Positions 55,527 through 62,559 of a stretch of 64,000 nt of DNA are shown one piece after another. This DNA is from AC-32 sp963736055. GTDB taxonomy: Bacteria > Actinomycetota > Thermoleophilia > Gaiellales > Gaiellaceae. The stretch covers positions 682,001 through 746,000 of the forward strand of contig CAVTNM010000008.1 in assembly GCA_963736055.1 (NCBI GenBank), read 5' to 3'. The notes under the pieces were generated by a model. The model searched no databases. It was given only the letters and a program-made list of their open reading frames with translations, and had not been told where the DNA came from. Numbering within the stretch: position 1 is the first letter of the stretch; each line of letters opens with the position of its first letter. The position numbers and the translations under genes were made by a program.

Positions 55527-56993
55527 ATGGAGCCCCCCGCCGCCCGCGATCGCCGCTGGACGCTCGTCGCCGTCTGCACGACGACGTTCATGCTCCTGCT
55601 CGACATCACGGTCGTGAACGTGGCGCTGCCGAACATCCAGGAGCAGCTCCATTCGGGCCTGACGGGACTTCAGTGGGTCGTCGACGCCTACGCACTCACG
55701 CTGGCGGCGCTGATCCTGACCGCGGGAGCGCTGGCAGACCGTTACGGCCGGCGGCTCGTCTTCATGATCGGCGTGCTCCTCTTCAGCAGCGCTTCGCTCC
55801 TCTGCGGCCTCGCCTGGAACATCGCCGTTCTGGACGTCGCCCGCGCGCTGCAGGGCATCGGTGGCGCGGCGCTCTTCGCGACCGCGCTGGCGCTGATCGG
55901 GGCGGAGTACCGAGGGCCCGAGCTCGGCGGCGCGATCGCGATCTGGGGCGCGACGGTGGGTGCGGCGGTGGCGTCGGGCCCCCTCGTCGGCGGCATCCTC
56001 ACCGACGCGCTCGACTGGCGCTGGGTGTTCTTCGTCAACGTCCCCGTGGGCGCCTTCGCTCTATGGGTCGCCGTGACCAGGATGAGGGAATCGCGCGACC
56101 CGCAGGCCACGTCTACCGACGTCTGGGGCCTACTGACCTTCTCGGCGGCGCTCTTCCTGATCGTGTTCGGAGTGCTGCGCGGCAACGCCAGCGGTTGGAG
56201 CAGCGCCCTGATCCTCGGCTCGCTCGTCGGCGGGGCCGTCCTACTGGCGGTCTTCGTGGCCGTCGAGCGCAGGCAGACACGGCCGATGCTCGACCTGAGC
56301 CTCTTCCGCCACCCTGGGTTCGTCGGCGTCTCGGTGGCGACCTTCTGTATCGGCGCCGGAATGTTCGCGCTCTTCCCGTACCTGTCGATCTACCTCCAGG
56401 ACGTGCTCGGCAACACGCCACTCGGCGCCGGCCTGCGCTTCCTGCCGCTGACGGTCTTCGTCTTCATCGTGCCGCTGCTGTCACGGAAGCTCGCGCCCGG
56501 CGCGTCGCTGCGGTGGCTGCTGGCCGGAGGGCTGGTGCTCGTCGCGGCCGCGCTGCTGCTGATGCACGGGCTGACGCCGAGCTCGAAGTGGACCGCGCTC
56601 CTGCCCGGCCTGATCGTCTCGGGCATCGGCATCGGCCTCGCGAACCCGGCCATCGCGGCGGCAGCGCTGCGCGCCGTCGACCCGTCGCGCACGGGCATGG
56701 CTTCAGGCATCAACAACGCCTGCCGCCTGACGGGAGTCGCAGTCGGCGTGGCGGGCCTCGGCGCGATCCTCGAGCGCCGGATCGCGACCTCACTGAGCGC
56801 GTCCCTCGGCCCGCACGGCGAGAGCCTCGCCTCGGCCGTCGCCGCCACCGGCACCCGGGTCGCCGCCACGCGACCGTCGCTCGCGCACCCGGCCACCGTC
56901 AGCTTTGTCGCCGGCCTGAACACGGTCCTGCTGGTGAGCTGCGCCGTGGTCGCCTTGGGCGCGCTGGCAGCCGGGCTCCTGATGCGAAGCTGA
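55527..56993 (+). CDS. MFS transporter, DHA2 (14-helix) drug efflux type
   Basis: 488 residues. LLLDITVVNVALPNIQEQLHSGLTGLQWVVDAYALTLAALILTAGALADRYGRRLVFMIG contains the D/E motif of helix 1 and the GxxxDRYGRR loop; FARALQGIGGAALF-type motif C is in the next part (ALQGIGGAALFATALALIG), with GPLVGGILTDALDWRWVFFVNVPVG. About 14 helices. Exports drugs or metabolites by proton antiport. ATG 55527. Confidence 0.9.
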   Translation: MEPPAARDRRWTLVAVCTTTFMLLLDITVVNVALPNIQEQLHSGLTGLQWVVDAYALTLAALILTAGALADRYGRRLVFMIGVLLFSSASLLCGLAWNIAVLDVARALQGIGGAALFATALALIGAEYRGPELGGAIAIWGATVGAAVASGPLVGGILTDALDWRWVFFVNVPVGAFALWVAVTRMRESRDPQATSTDVWGLLTFSAALFLIVFGVLRGNASGWSSALILGSLVGGAVLLAVFVAVERRQTRPMLDLSLFRHPGFVGVSVATFCIGAGMFALFPYLSIYLQDVLGNTPLGAGLRFLPLTVFVFIVPLLSRKLAPGASLRWLLAGGLVLVAAALLLMHGLTPSSKWTALLPGLIVSGIGIGLANPAIAAAALRAVDPSRTGMASGINNACRLTGVAVGVAGLGAILERRIATSLSASLGPHGESLASAVAATGTRVAATRPSLAHPATVSFVAGLNTVLLVSCAVVALGALAAGLLMRS

Positions 56994-57052
56994 CTGAAGA
57001 GCCGAAGGCGAGGGGGTTGCTGAGCACTACGCGCGGGCCGTAGGGTCGCCCG

Positions 57053-57550
57053 GTGAGCGAGATCGTGATCGTTTCCGCAGGGCTCGACCGGCTGGACGAC
57101 CTGACGGGATTCTGGGAGCTTCTCCACCAGCACCAGGGCTCCGTCTGCGCCCCGGTCGAAGGGTTGGAGGTGCTTTCGGAGGAGGAGAGCGCGGTGATCA
57201 CGCGCGAGATGTATCGCGACTGGCTGTCTGGCCCCGATTCGTTCGCGTTCCTCGCCGAGGAGGACAGCCGCCCTGTCGGATACCTCATCGGCTTCTACGA
57301 GCCGCGCCATTTCATGTGGGCGACGGGCCGTGTCGGCCACGTGGACAGCTTCTACGTCCTGCCTGAGATGCGGGGTCGTGGTGTCGGACGGCTGCTGATG
57401 GACGCGGCGTACGCGGCGATGCGGGAAGCCGGCGCGGAGACGGTGGCGCTGGAGATGGTGGCCGACAACGACGTCGCCCGGAAGTTCTACGAGCGCGAAG
57501 GATTCACAACGACCTTCGTCCAGATGCACCGCCGGCTGACACCGCAATAG
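57053..57550 (+). CDS. GNAT family N-acetyltransferase
   Basis: 165 residues. HVDSFYVLPEMRGRGVGRLLMDAAYAAMREAGAETVALEMVADNDVARKFYEREGF carries the acetyl-CoA motif (RGRGVG) and the C-terminal N-A-F-Y helix. A preceding helix and strand (AFLAEEDSRPVGYLIGFYEP) complete the GNAT fold. Substrate unknown. It is followed 13 bases later by the frameshifted deazaflavin gene. GTG start. Confidence 0.88.
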   Translation: MSEIVIVSAGLDRLDDLTGFWELLHQHQGSVCAPVEGLEVLSEEESAVITREMYRDWLSGPDSFAFLAEEDSRPVGYLIGFYEPRHFMWATGRVGHVDSFYVLPEMRGRGVGRLLMDAAYAAMREAGAETVALEMVADNDVARKFYEREGFTTTFVQMHRRLTPQ

Positions 57551-57563
57551 AACGTCTGACCAG

Positions 57564-57983
57564 ATGAACCAACACACCGAGAGGACGCATGGCAGGACCC
57601 GGATGTGGCGTCTCCGGCCGTTCGTGAACCGTTACCTCAACCGGCTCACGCGACCCATGGCCAAGAGGCTTCCCGGCTTCGCCGTCCTGACGCACCGTGG
57701 ACGCACGACGGACGTACCTACCAAACGCCGATCAACGTCTTCCGACGAGGTGACGACTACTTCGTCTTCCTCACCTACGGATCGGACGCGCAGTGGGTGA
57801 AGAACGTCCTTGCCAGCGGGTCCTGCTCGATCGAGACACGCGGTCGGATCGTGGAGCTCAGCCGAGCCCGAGCTCGTCACCGATCCTGAGCTTCGGCCCG
57901 CCCCACCGCCTGTCCGCTTCGTCGAACAGCGGATCGCCGGCGTCACGCAGTACCTGCACATGCGGGCCGCCTCATCGATCTGA
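57564..57983 (+). pseudogene. Deazaflavin-dependent nitroreductase-type oxidoreductase, two frameshifts
   Basis: Three successive frames carry one protein: WRLRPFVNRYLNRLTRPMAKRLPGFAVLTHRGR; then GRTYQTPINVFRRGDDYFVFLTYGSDAQWVKNVLASGSCSIETRGRIVELS; then ELVTDPELRPAPPPVRFVEQRIAGVTQYLHMR up to TGA 57981-57983. One base missing near 57705 and one extra near 57862 would join them. The family (DUF385/Ddn-like) uses F420 or related cofactor. Whether the changes are real or errors is not known. The initiation site is uncertain; ATG 57603 is a later alternative. Confidence 0.75.
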
Positions 57984-58067
57984 CCGGCTCATGCGCCACG
58001 CCACAGCGAGCAAGAGCAGCGCCTTGGCCTGGGCCAGCGTCATTCTCACTTGTCATTCTCGCTCGAA

Positions 58068-58100
58068 AGCAGAAGGGCCGGCTTGGCCGGCCCTTCTGCT
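58068..58100. terminator. Strong hairpin downstream of groEL
   Basis: AGCAGAAGGGCCGGC (58068-58082), loop TTG, GCCGGCCCTTCTGCT (58086-58100): a perfect 15-bp stem. For groEL (minus strand) it lies about 50-80 bases after the stop, after the family F hairpin. T-runs are absent, as is common in GC-rich actinobacteria. Confidence 0.7.
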
Positions 58101-58120
58101 GTGGACCCCGACGAGGGGCC

Positions 58121-58147
58121 CGTGGGGGAAACCGGGTTTCCCCCACG
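58121..58147. repeat. Hairpin, family F, copy 2
   Basis: CGTGGGGGAAAC (58121-58132), CGG, GTTTCCCCCACG (58136-58147): perfect 12-bp stem. Five bases after the groEL stop. Shares its arms with 55387-55413; probably the first terminator hairpin of groESL. Confidence 0.8.
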
Positions 58148-58151
58148 TTCC

Positions 58152-59774
58152 TTACATCATCCCGCCCATGTCCGGCATTCCGGCGCCGGCCATCGCCGGC
58201 TGCTTCTCCGGCGGCTCGGCGACGATCGCCTCGGTGGTCAGGATGTTCTTGCCGATCGAGGCGGCGTTCTGCAGCGCAGAGCGCGTCACCATCGTCGGGT
58301 CGATGATCCCCGCCTTGACGAGGTCCTCGATCTCGCCCGTCTCGACGTTCAGGCCCTGGCCCTTGGCGGCCTGACGGACCTTGTCGATCACGACCGAGCC
58401 CTCGAGGCCCGCATTGTTGGCCAGCTGACGGAGGGGCTCCTCGAGCGCCCGGACGATGATGGCGGCGCCGGTGCGCTCGTCACCCTGGCCCGTGAGCTTG
58501 ATCGAGTCCGCCGCGTTGACGAGCGCGACGCCGCCGCCCGGAACGATGCCCTCCTCGAGGGCGGCCCGGGTGGCCTGCAGCGCGTCCTCGACGCGGTGCT
58601 TCTTCTCCTTCATCTCCGTCTCCGTCGCGGCGCCGACCTTGACGACGGCCACGCCGCCCGCGAGCTTCGCCAGGCGCTCCTGGAGCTTCTCGCGGTCGAA
58701 GTCGGAGTCCGTGTTCTCGATCTCGGCCTTCAGCTGCTTGATCCGAGCCTTGATCGCCTCGGCATCGCCGCCGCCGTCGATGATCGTGGTCGTGTCCTTC
58801 GTGATCACGACCCGGCGGGCACGGCCCAGCTGCGAGAGCTTGGTGTTCTCGAGCTTGAGCCCCATCTCCTCGGTGATCACCTCGGCGCCGGCGAGGATCG
58901 CGATGTCCTCGAGCATGCGCTTGCGGCGGTCACCGAAGCCCGGCGCCTTGACGGCGACGGCGGTGAACGTCCCACGCAGCTTGTTGACGACGATCGTCGC
59001 GAGCGCCTCGCCCTCGACGTCCTCCGCCACGATCAGCAGCGGGCGGCCGGCCTGGATGACCTGCTCCAGGACGGGCAGGAGGTCCTTCACGGCCCCGATC
59101 TTCTGGTTGGCCACGAGGATGTAGGGATCCTCCATCACGGCCTCCATGCGCTCGGCGTCCGTGATCATGTAGGGCGACAGGTAGCCCTTGTCGAACTGCA
59201 TGCCCTCGGTGAACTCGAGCTCGAGGCCGAAGGTCTGGCCCTCCTCGACGTTCACGACGCCGTCCTTGCCGACCTTGTCGATCGCGTCTGCGATCACGTC
59301 GCCGATCTCGCGCTCACGCGCGGAGATGGTGGCGACGCGGGCGATGTCCTCTTTGCCCGAGATCTCCTTGGACTGCGACTTGAGGCTGTCGACGACCTGG
59401 TCGACCGCGGCCTCGATGCCGCGCTTCAGGCCGAGCGGGTTGGCGCCGGCGGCGACGTTCTTGAGGCCCTCGCGGACGATGGCCTGTGCCAGGACGGTCG
59501 CCGTCGTGGTGCCGTCGCCGGCCACGTCGTTGGTCGCGGTCGCGACCTCCCGGACGAGCTGTGCGCCCTGGTTCTCGAAGACGTCCTCGACCTCGATCTC
59601 ACGGGCGATGGTGACGCCGTCGTTCGTGATCGTGGGCGCGCCGAACTTCTTGTCGAGCACGACGTAACGGCCCTTGGGACCAAGGGTCACCTTGACCGCG
59701 TCGGCGAGGACGTTCACGCCGCGCTCGAGCGCGCGCCGCGCATCCTCGTTGAACTTCAACTCCTTGTGTGCCAT
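58152..59774 (-). CDS. groL: Chaperonin GroEL
   Basis: 540 residues. KVTLGPKGRYVVLDKKFGAPTITNDGVTIAREIE, GDGTTTATVLAQAI, GYLSPYMITD, AVKAPGFGDRRKRMLEDIAILAG and the C-terminal GAGMPDMGGMM tail (GGM type) are all typical. It forms the 14-mer that refolds proteins with GroES. Eighty bases after groES on the same strand. Slightly shorter than E. coli GroEL, as in actinobacteria. Confidence 0.98.
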   Translation of the reverse strand: MAHKELKFNEDARRALERGVNVLADAVKVTLGPKGRYVVLDKKFGAPTITNDGVTIAREIEVEDVFENQGAQLVREVATATNDVAGDGTTTATVLAQAIVREGLKNVAAGANPLGLKRGIEAAVDQVVDSLKSQSKEISGKEDIARVATISAREREIGDVIADAIDKVGKDGVVNVEEGQTFGLELEFTEGMQFDKGYLSPYMITDAERMEAVMEDPYILVANQKIGAVKDLLPVLEQVIQAGRPLLIVAEDVEGEALATIVVNKLRGTFTAVAVKAPGFGDRRKRMLEDIAILAGAEVITEEMGLKLENTKLSQLGRARRVVITKDTTTIIDGGGDAEAIKARIKQLKAEIENTDSDFDREKLQERLAKLAGGVAVVKVGAATETEMKEKKHRVEDALQATRAALEEGIVPGGGVALVNAADSIKLTGQGDERTGAAIIVRALEEPLRQLANNAGLEGSVVIDKVRQAAKGQGLNVETGEIEDLVKAGIIDPTMVTRSALQNAASIGKNILTTEAIVAEPPEKQPAMAGAGMPDMGGMM

Positions 59775-59854
59775 TCAGTCTCTCCTCCGTCTTTCCGTTT
59801 CGAACTTCAGCGTGCAGGACTCGGCCGGAGGCCGAGTGCTCTGCGCGGGTTTCA

Positions 59855-60193
59855 TTAGGCGGACGCGCCGGCCATCTCCTTCTTCTTGGACTTCTTCGCG
59901 CCGGTGCCGGTGACTTTCGCCAGGACATCCGACTCGCGCAGGACGAGCACGTCGTCGGCGCCGAGCTTGATCTCGGTGCCGCCGTACTTCGAGAAGATGA
60001 TCTCGTCGCCCTCCGAGACGTCCATCGGGACGATCTCGCCCTTGTCGTTGCGACCGCCGGGGCCTACCGCCAGCACGCGGCCGCGCTGGGGCTTCTCCTT
60101 GGCGGTATCGGGCAGGACGATGCCGCTCGCCGTCGTTTCCTCGTCCTCGAGGGCCTCGACGATGAGGCGGTCGCCCAGTGGCTGTAGATTCAT
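59855..60193 (-). CDS. groS: Co-chaperonin GroES
   Basis: 112 residues. NLQPLGDRLIVEALEDEETTASGIVLPDTAKEKPQRGRVLAVGPG contains the mobile loop; GDEIIFSKYGGTEIKLGADDVLVLRESDVLA completes the fold. A Lys-rich tail (GTGAKKSKKKEMAG) extends the usual C-terminus by about 15 residues. ATG 60193 has AAGGAGGG just upstream. First gene of groESL, controlled by a CIRCE element. Confidence 0.97.
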   Translation of the reverse strand: MNLQPLGDRLIVEALEDEETTASGIVLPDTAKEKPQRGRVLAVGPGGRNDKGEIVPMDVSEGDEIIFSKYGGTEIKLGADDVLVLRESDVLAKVTGTGAKKSKKKEMAGASA

Positions 60194-60231
60194 CCAGCCC
60201 TCCTTCGGTTCCTTGGACTTTGTGACAGTAG

Positions 60232-60258
60232 CTGGCACTCTTGCGTATCGAGTGCCAG
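60232..60258. promoter_or_regulatory. CIRCE operator of groESL
   Basis: CTGGCACTC (60232-60240), nine-base spacer, GAGTGCCAG (60250-60258): a perfect 9-9-9 inverted repeat, differing from the TTAGCACTC/GAGTGCTAA consensus only in the outer bases. CIRCE is bound by the heat-shock repressor HrcA. It starts 38 bases upstream of the groES ATG; a TATAAA box lies 5' of it. Confidence 0.9.
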
Positions 60259-60263
60259 GGCAG

Positions 60264-60269
60264 TTTATA
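60264..60269 (-). promoter_or_regulatory. Probable -10 box of groESL
   Basis: TATAAA on the minus strand, five bases upstream of CIRCE, so the operator would cover the transcription start. No good -35 hexamer is visible. Confidence 0.45.
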
Positions 60270-60332
60270 GCCTTGCAGCCGGGTCGCGCGGAGAACCGAC
60301 GGTCTCGTGACCTGGTTTGTTACAAACGCGGA

Positions 60333-60773
60333 GTGAAACGCGAGTTCTCCGCCGGGGGCGTGCTCGTCCGGAGGCTGCGCGGGCGCTGGGTTTTCGCCGC
60401 CATCCGGCCGGCGGGGAAGGAGCCGGGTGTCTGGGCGCTGCCGAAGGGGCTGATCGGCAAGGGCGAGAGACCCGACGAGACGGCGCTTCGCGAGGTCGCC
60501 GAGGAGACCGGCGCGCACGGGCGGCTCGTCGAGAAGCTCGGCGACGTGCGCTACGTCTACACCTGGCGCGGCGAGCGTATCTTCAAGGTGGTGAGCTTCT
60601 ACCTCCTGCGCTACTCGAGGGGGCGGCTGGGGCAGCTGCCGCCGGAGACCGCGCACGAGGTGGCGGAGGTGCGCTGGCTGCCGGTCGAAGAGGGCCCGAA
60701 GCTCCTCGCGTACGGGGGCGAGCGCGACATGGCTGCGCGGACGCTCGCTTCCTTGCGCGATCACGCACTATGA
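60333..60773 (+). CDS. Nudix hydrolase
   Basis: 146 residues. The Nudix box GLIGKGERPDETALREVAEETGA fits G-x5-E-x7-REUxEExGU exactly. REFSAGGVLVRRLRGRWVFAAIRP precedes it and WLPVEEGPKLLAYGGERDMAARTL follows, as in diadenosine-polyphosphate or NDP-sugar hydrolases (MutT-like). The GTG start gives the KREFSAGG N-terminus; longer open frames overlap groES antisense. Confidence 0.92.
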   Translation: MKREFSAGGVLVRRLRGRWVFAAIRPAGKEPGVWALPKGLIGKGERPDETALREVAEETGAHGRLVEKLGDVRYVYTWRGERIFKVVSFYLLRYSRGRLGQLPPETAHEVAEVRWLPVEEGPKLLAYGGERDMAARTLASLRDHAL

Positions 60774-60806
60774 TTCCGCCCTCCCGTGCCAGGAGATGAC
60801 GACGCC

Positions 60807-61160
60807 GTGTATGCCCTGAACTTCTACTCGCCCATGGTCGCGGACCAGCTCCGCAGCGGCCGCAAGACCGCCACCATCCGTCTGGGCGACAAGTCGCGCA
60901 AGTACCGCAAGGGCATGATCGTGCAGGTGCTCGCCGGAACGCGCTTCAGCCCGCGGCAGAGGATCTTCGACGCGGTGATCGACAAGGTCGAGGTGAAGAC
61001 CCTCGCCGACCTCTCTCCACGCGAGATCGAGCACGACAACCCCGAGATCCGCCGCGTCGAGGAGATGGCCGGCTTCCTCGGCCAGCTCTACAACCGTGAG
61101 GTCGCGGATGACGCGGTCGTCACGGTGATCCGCTTCTCTGAGATACGGCCTACGGCCTAG
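60807..61160 (+). CDS. ASCH/PUA-like domain protein
   Basis: 117 residues. YALNFYSPMVADQLRSGRKTATIRLGDKSRKYRKGMIVQVLAG matches ASCH-type folds (LNFYSPMVADQLRSGRKTATIRLGD), which are thought to bind RNA. GTG 60807 is chosen because AGGAG lies 11 bases upstream; GTG 60786 is an alternative. The last residues IRPTA and the TAG stop are encoded by the family G repeat. Confidence 0.75.
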   Translation: MYALNFYSPMVADQLRSGRKTATIRLGDKSRKYRKGMIVQVLAGTRFSPRQRIFDAVIDKVEVKTLADLSPREIEHDNPEIRRVEEMAGFLGQLYNREVADDAVVTVIRFSEIRPTA

Positions 61161-61198
61161 GCCCGCGCAGACTCCGCCTTCGGCTCCGCTGCACGCTG
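61147..61198. repeat. Family G repeat, copy 1
   Basis: 52 bases: GGCCTACGGCCTAGGCCCG, then CGCAGACTCCGCCTTCGGCT and CCGCTGCACGCTG. The left end supplies the C-terminus and stop of the ASCH gene. The inverted partner is at 62176-62226, flanking the ornithine cyclodeaminase-like gene. Confidence 0.85.
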
Positions 61199-61248
61199 GG
61201 AATCGATCCCTGCGTCTGCGCCGGGCTCGACAATGCGAAGATCAGCGA

Positions 61249-62223
61249 ATGCTCGTCATCTCGCAGGAGGAGGTGGAGCGGCTCCTCGATGTCGACGAGC
61301 TCCTCGACGCGCTCGAGCGGGCGTTCGTGGAGCTGAGCGCGGGGCGCGCCTCCGTGCCGCCTCGGATCGCCGCGTTCGGGCCACATGGCCTGCTGGGTGC
61401 GATGCCTGGATACGTGGACGGCGTGCTCGCGGCGAAGCTGGTGACGCTCTTTCCCGAGCACGAGCCCTCACACCAGGCGCTGATCGCGGTCTTCGACGCC
61501 GAGACCGGGACGCCGATGGCGGTGATGGACGGCACGCACATCACGGCCATCCGGACCGGCGGCGGCGCGGCGGTCTCGACGCGCGCGCTCGCCCGCGAGG
61601 ACTCACGGGTGCTCGCGATCCTCGGCGCCGGCGTCCAGGGGCGCTCACACCTCGAGACCGTCGGCCGCGTGCGTGGTTTCCAGGAGGTGCGGATCGCCAG
61701 CCGCGACCCCGAGCACGCGCAGGCGTTTGCGGAGGAGACGGGCGCGACGGCGTTCGACACCTTCGAGGAGGCGGTGGCCGGCGCGGATGTCGTCTGCGCC
61801 TGCACCAGCGCTGCCGAGCCGATCCTGAAGCGCGAGTGGCTCGCTCCCGGCACGCACCTCACCTCGGTCGGCAGCTCGATGGAGGGGCCCGAGCTCGACA
61901 GGGAGACGGTCACGGCCGGTTTGCTGGTGATCGAGTCGCGTGTGGCCTTCCAGCCTCCACCTGCGGGGTCACACGAGCTGCAGGGTCTCGATCCCGCCGA
62001 CGCGGTCGAGCTAGGCGAGGTGCTGTCGGGCTCCCACCCAGGACGCACGTCGGACGACGAGATCACGGTCTACAAGTCGATGGGCCACGCGGTCGAGGAC
62101 GCAGCCGCGGCGGCCGCTCGTGCTCGAGCGAGCGCAAGACGCGAAGCTGACGACACGCAGCTCGCCTCGACCACTCAGCGTGCAGCGGAGCCGAAGGCGG
62201 AGTCTGCGCGGGTTAGGCCGTAG
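61249..62223 (+). CDS. Ornithine cyclodeaminase/mu-crystallin family protein (paralogue 2)
   Basis: 324 residues. LLDVDELLDALERAFVELSAG, MPGYVDGVLAAKLVTLFPEHE, DGTHITAIRTGGGAAVSTRAL (substrate-binding Arg/Lys region), VLAILGAGVQGRSHLETVGRVRGFQEVRIASRD (NAD fold) and GTHLTSVGSSMEGPELDRE. Full-length enzyme to about residue 290; the last ~30 residues are low-complexity, and the final QRAAEPKAESARVRP with the stop is translation of the inverted family G repeat. Reaction unknown within the family (imine reduction or cyclodeamination). Confidence 0.85.
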   Translation: MLVISQEEVERLLDVDELLDALERAFVELSAGRASVPPRIAAFGPHGLLGAMPGYVDGVLAAKLVTLFPEHEPSHQALIAVFDAETGTPMAVMDGTHITAIRTGGGAAVSTRALAREDSRVLAILGAGVQGRSHLETVGRVRGFQEVRIASRDPEHAQAFAEETGATAFDTFEEAVAGADVVCACTSAAEPILKREWLAPGTHLTSVGSSMEGPELDRETVTAGLLVIESRVAFQPPPAGSHELQGLDPADAVELGEVLSGSHPGRTSDDEITVYKSMGHAVEDAAAAAARARASARREADDTQLASTTQRAAEPKAESARVRP

Positions 62224-62226
62224 GCC
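62176..62226. repeat. Family G repeat, copy 2 (inverted)
   Basis: Reverse complement of 61147-61198 with one mismatch-sized change and one missing base (CTAACCC for CTAGGCCC). It encodes the C-terminal 15 residues and the TAG stop of the preceding gene and overlaps the first half of a 28-bp tandem repeat. Confidence 0.85.
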
Positions 62227-62259
62227 GTCTACTGCGCGGGTTAGGCCGTAGGCCGTCTA
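62204..62259. repeat. 28-bp tandem duplication at the family G end
   Basis: 62204-62231 and 62232-62259 are identical: CTGCGCGGGTTAGGCCGTAG followed by GCCGTCTA. On the minus strand the distal copy encodes the RRPTA C-terminus and TAA stop of the zinc-ribbon gene. Confidence 0.88.
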
Positions 62260-62519
62260 ATCCTGACGCCGAACTGCTCGGCGGGGCGGAGCTGGCCACC
62301 GCAGGTCTCGCACTCAACGGCAAATGCCGAGCTGAAGCGGTCACCACAGCTAGGGCACTGGGAGCGGAACTCGCCGCCGCACTGGGGGCACGCGGCCGGA
62401 AGCTCGTCCACGAACTCCTCGAAGTAGCGCTGCACGAAACCGCAGCCGAGGCAAAACGCGACCCAGTCGCCGAGCGTCTTGCGCCGTTCCTCGCGCAGCC
62501 AGTCCGCGGCCTTCCCCAC
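62241..62519 (-). CDS. Small zinc-ribbon protein
   Basis: 92 residues. Four CxxC pairs (CLGC, CPQC, CPSC, CETC) suggest two zinc ribbons: WVAFCLGCGFVQRYFEEFVDELPAACPQCGGEFRSQCPSCGDRFSSAFAVECETCGGQL. Binding of nucleic acid or a protein partner is likely; no family name assigned. GTG 62519 begins VGKAADWLREERRKTL. The C-terminal RRPTA and stop come from the tandem repeat. Divergent from the second E1alpha gene, 40 bases away. Confidence 0.7.
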   Translation of the reverse strand: MGKAADWLREERRKTLGDWVAFCLGCGFVQRYFEEFVDELPAACPQCGGEFRSQCPSCGDRFSSAFAVECETCGGQLRPAEQFGVRIRRPTA

Positions 62520-62559
62520 GCGGGGACTGTAGCCAGACCGATCGCTAGAGTTCCGCGCG

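Noticed and set aside
57564..57800. Separate short gene after the GNAT gene
   Set aside because: Its peptide is the N-terminal third of a deazaflavin oxidoreductase that continues in two other frames, so it is part of one frameshifted gene.
61147..62226. Transposon with terminal inverted repeats around the ornithine cyclodeaminase-like gene
   Set aside because: The gene between the inverted copies is metabolic, not a transposase; no target-site duplication was found, and the third copy at 40294 shows that the repeat moves singly.
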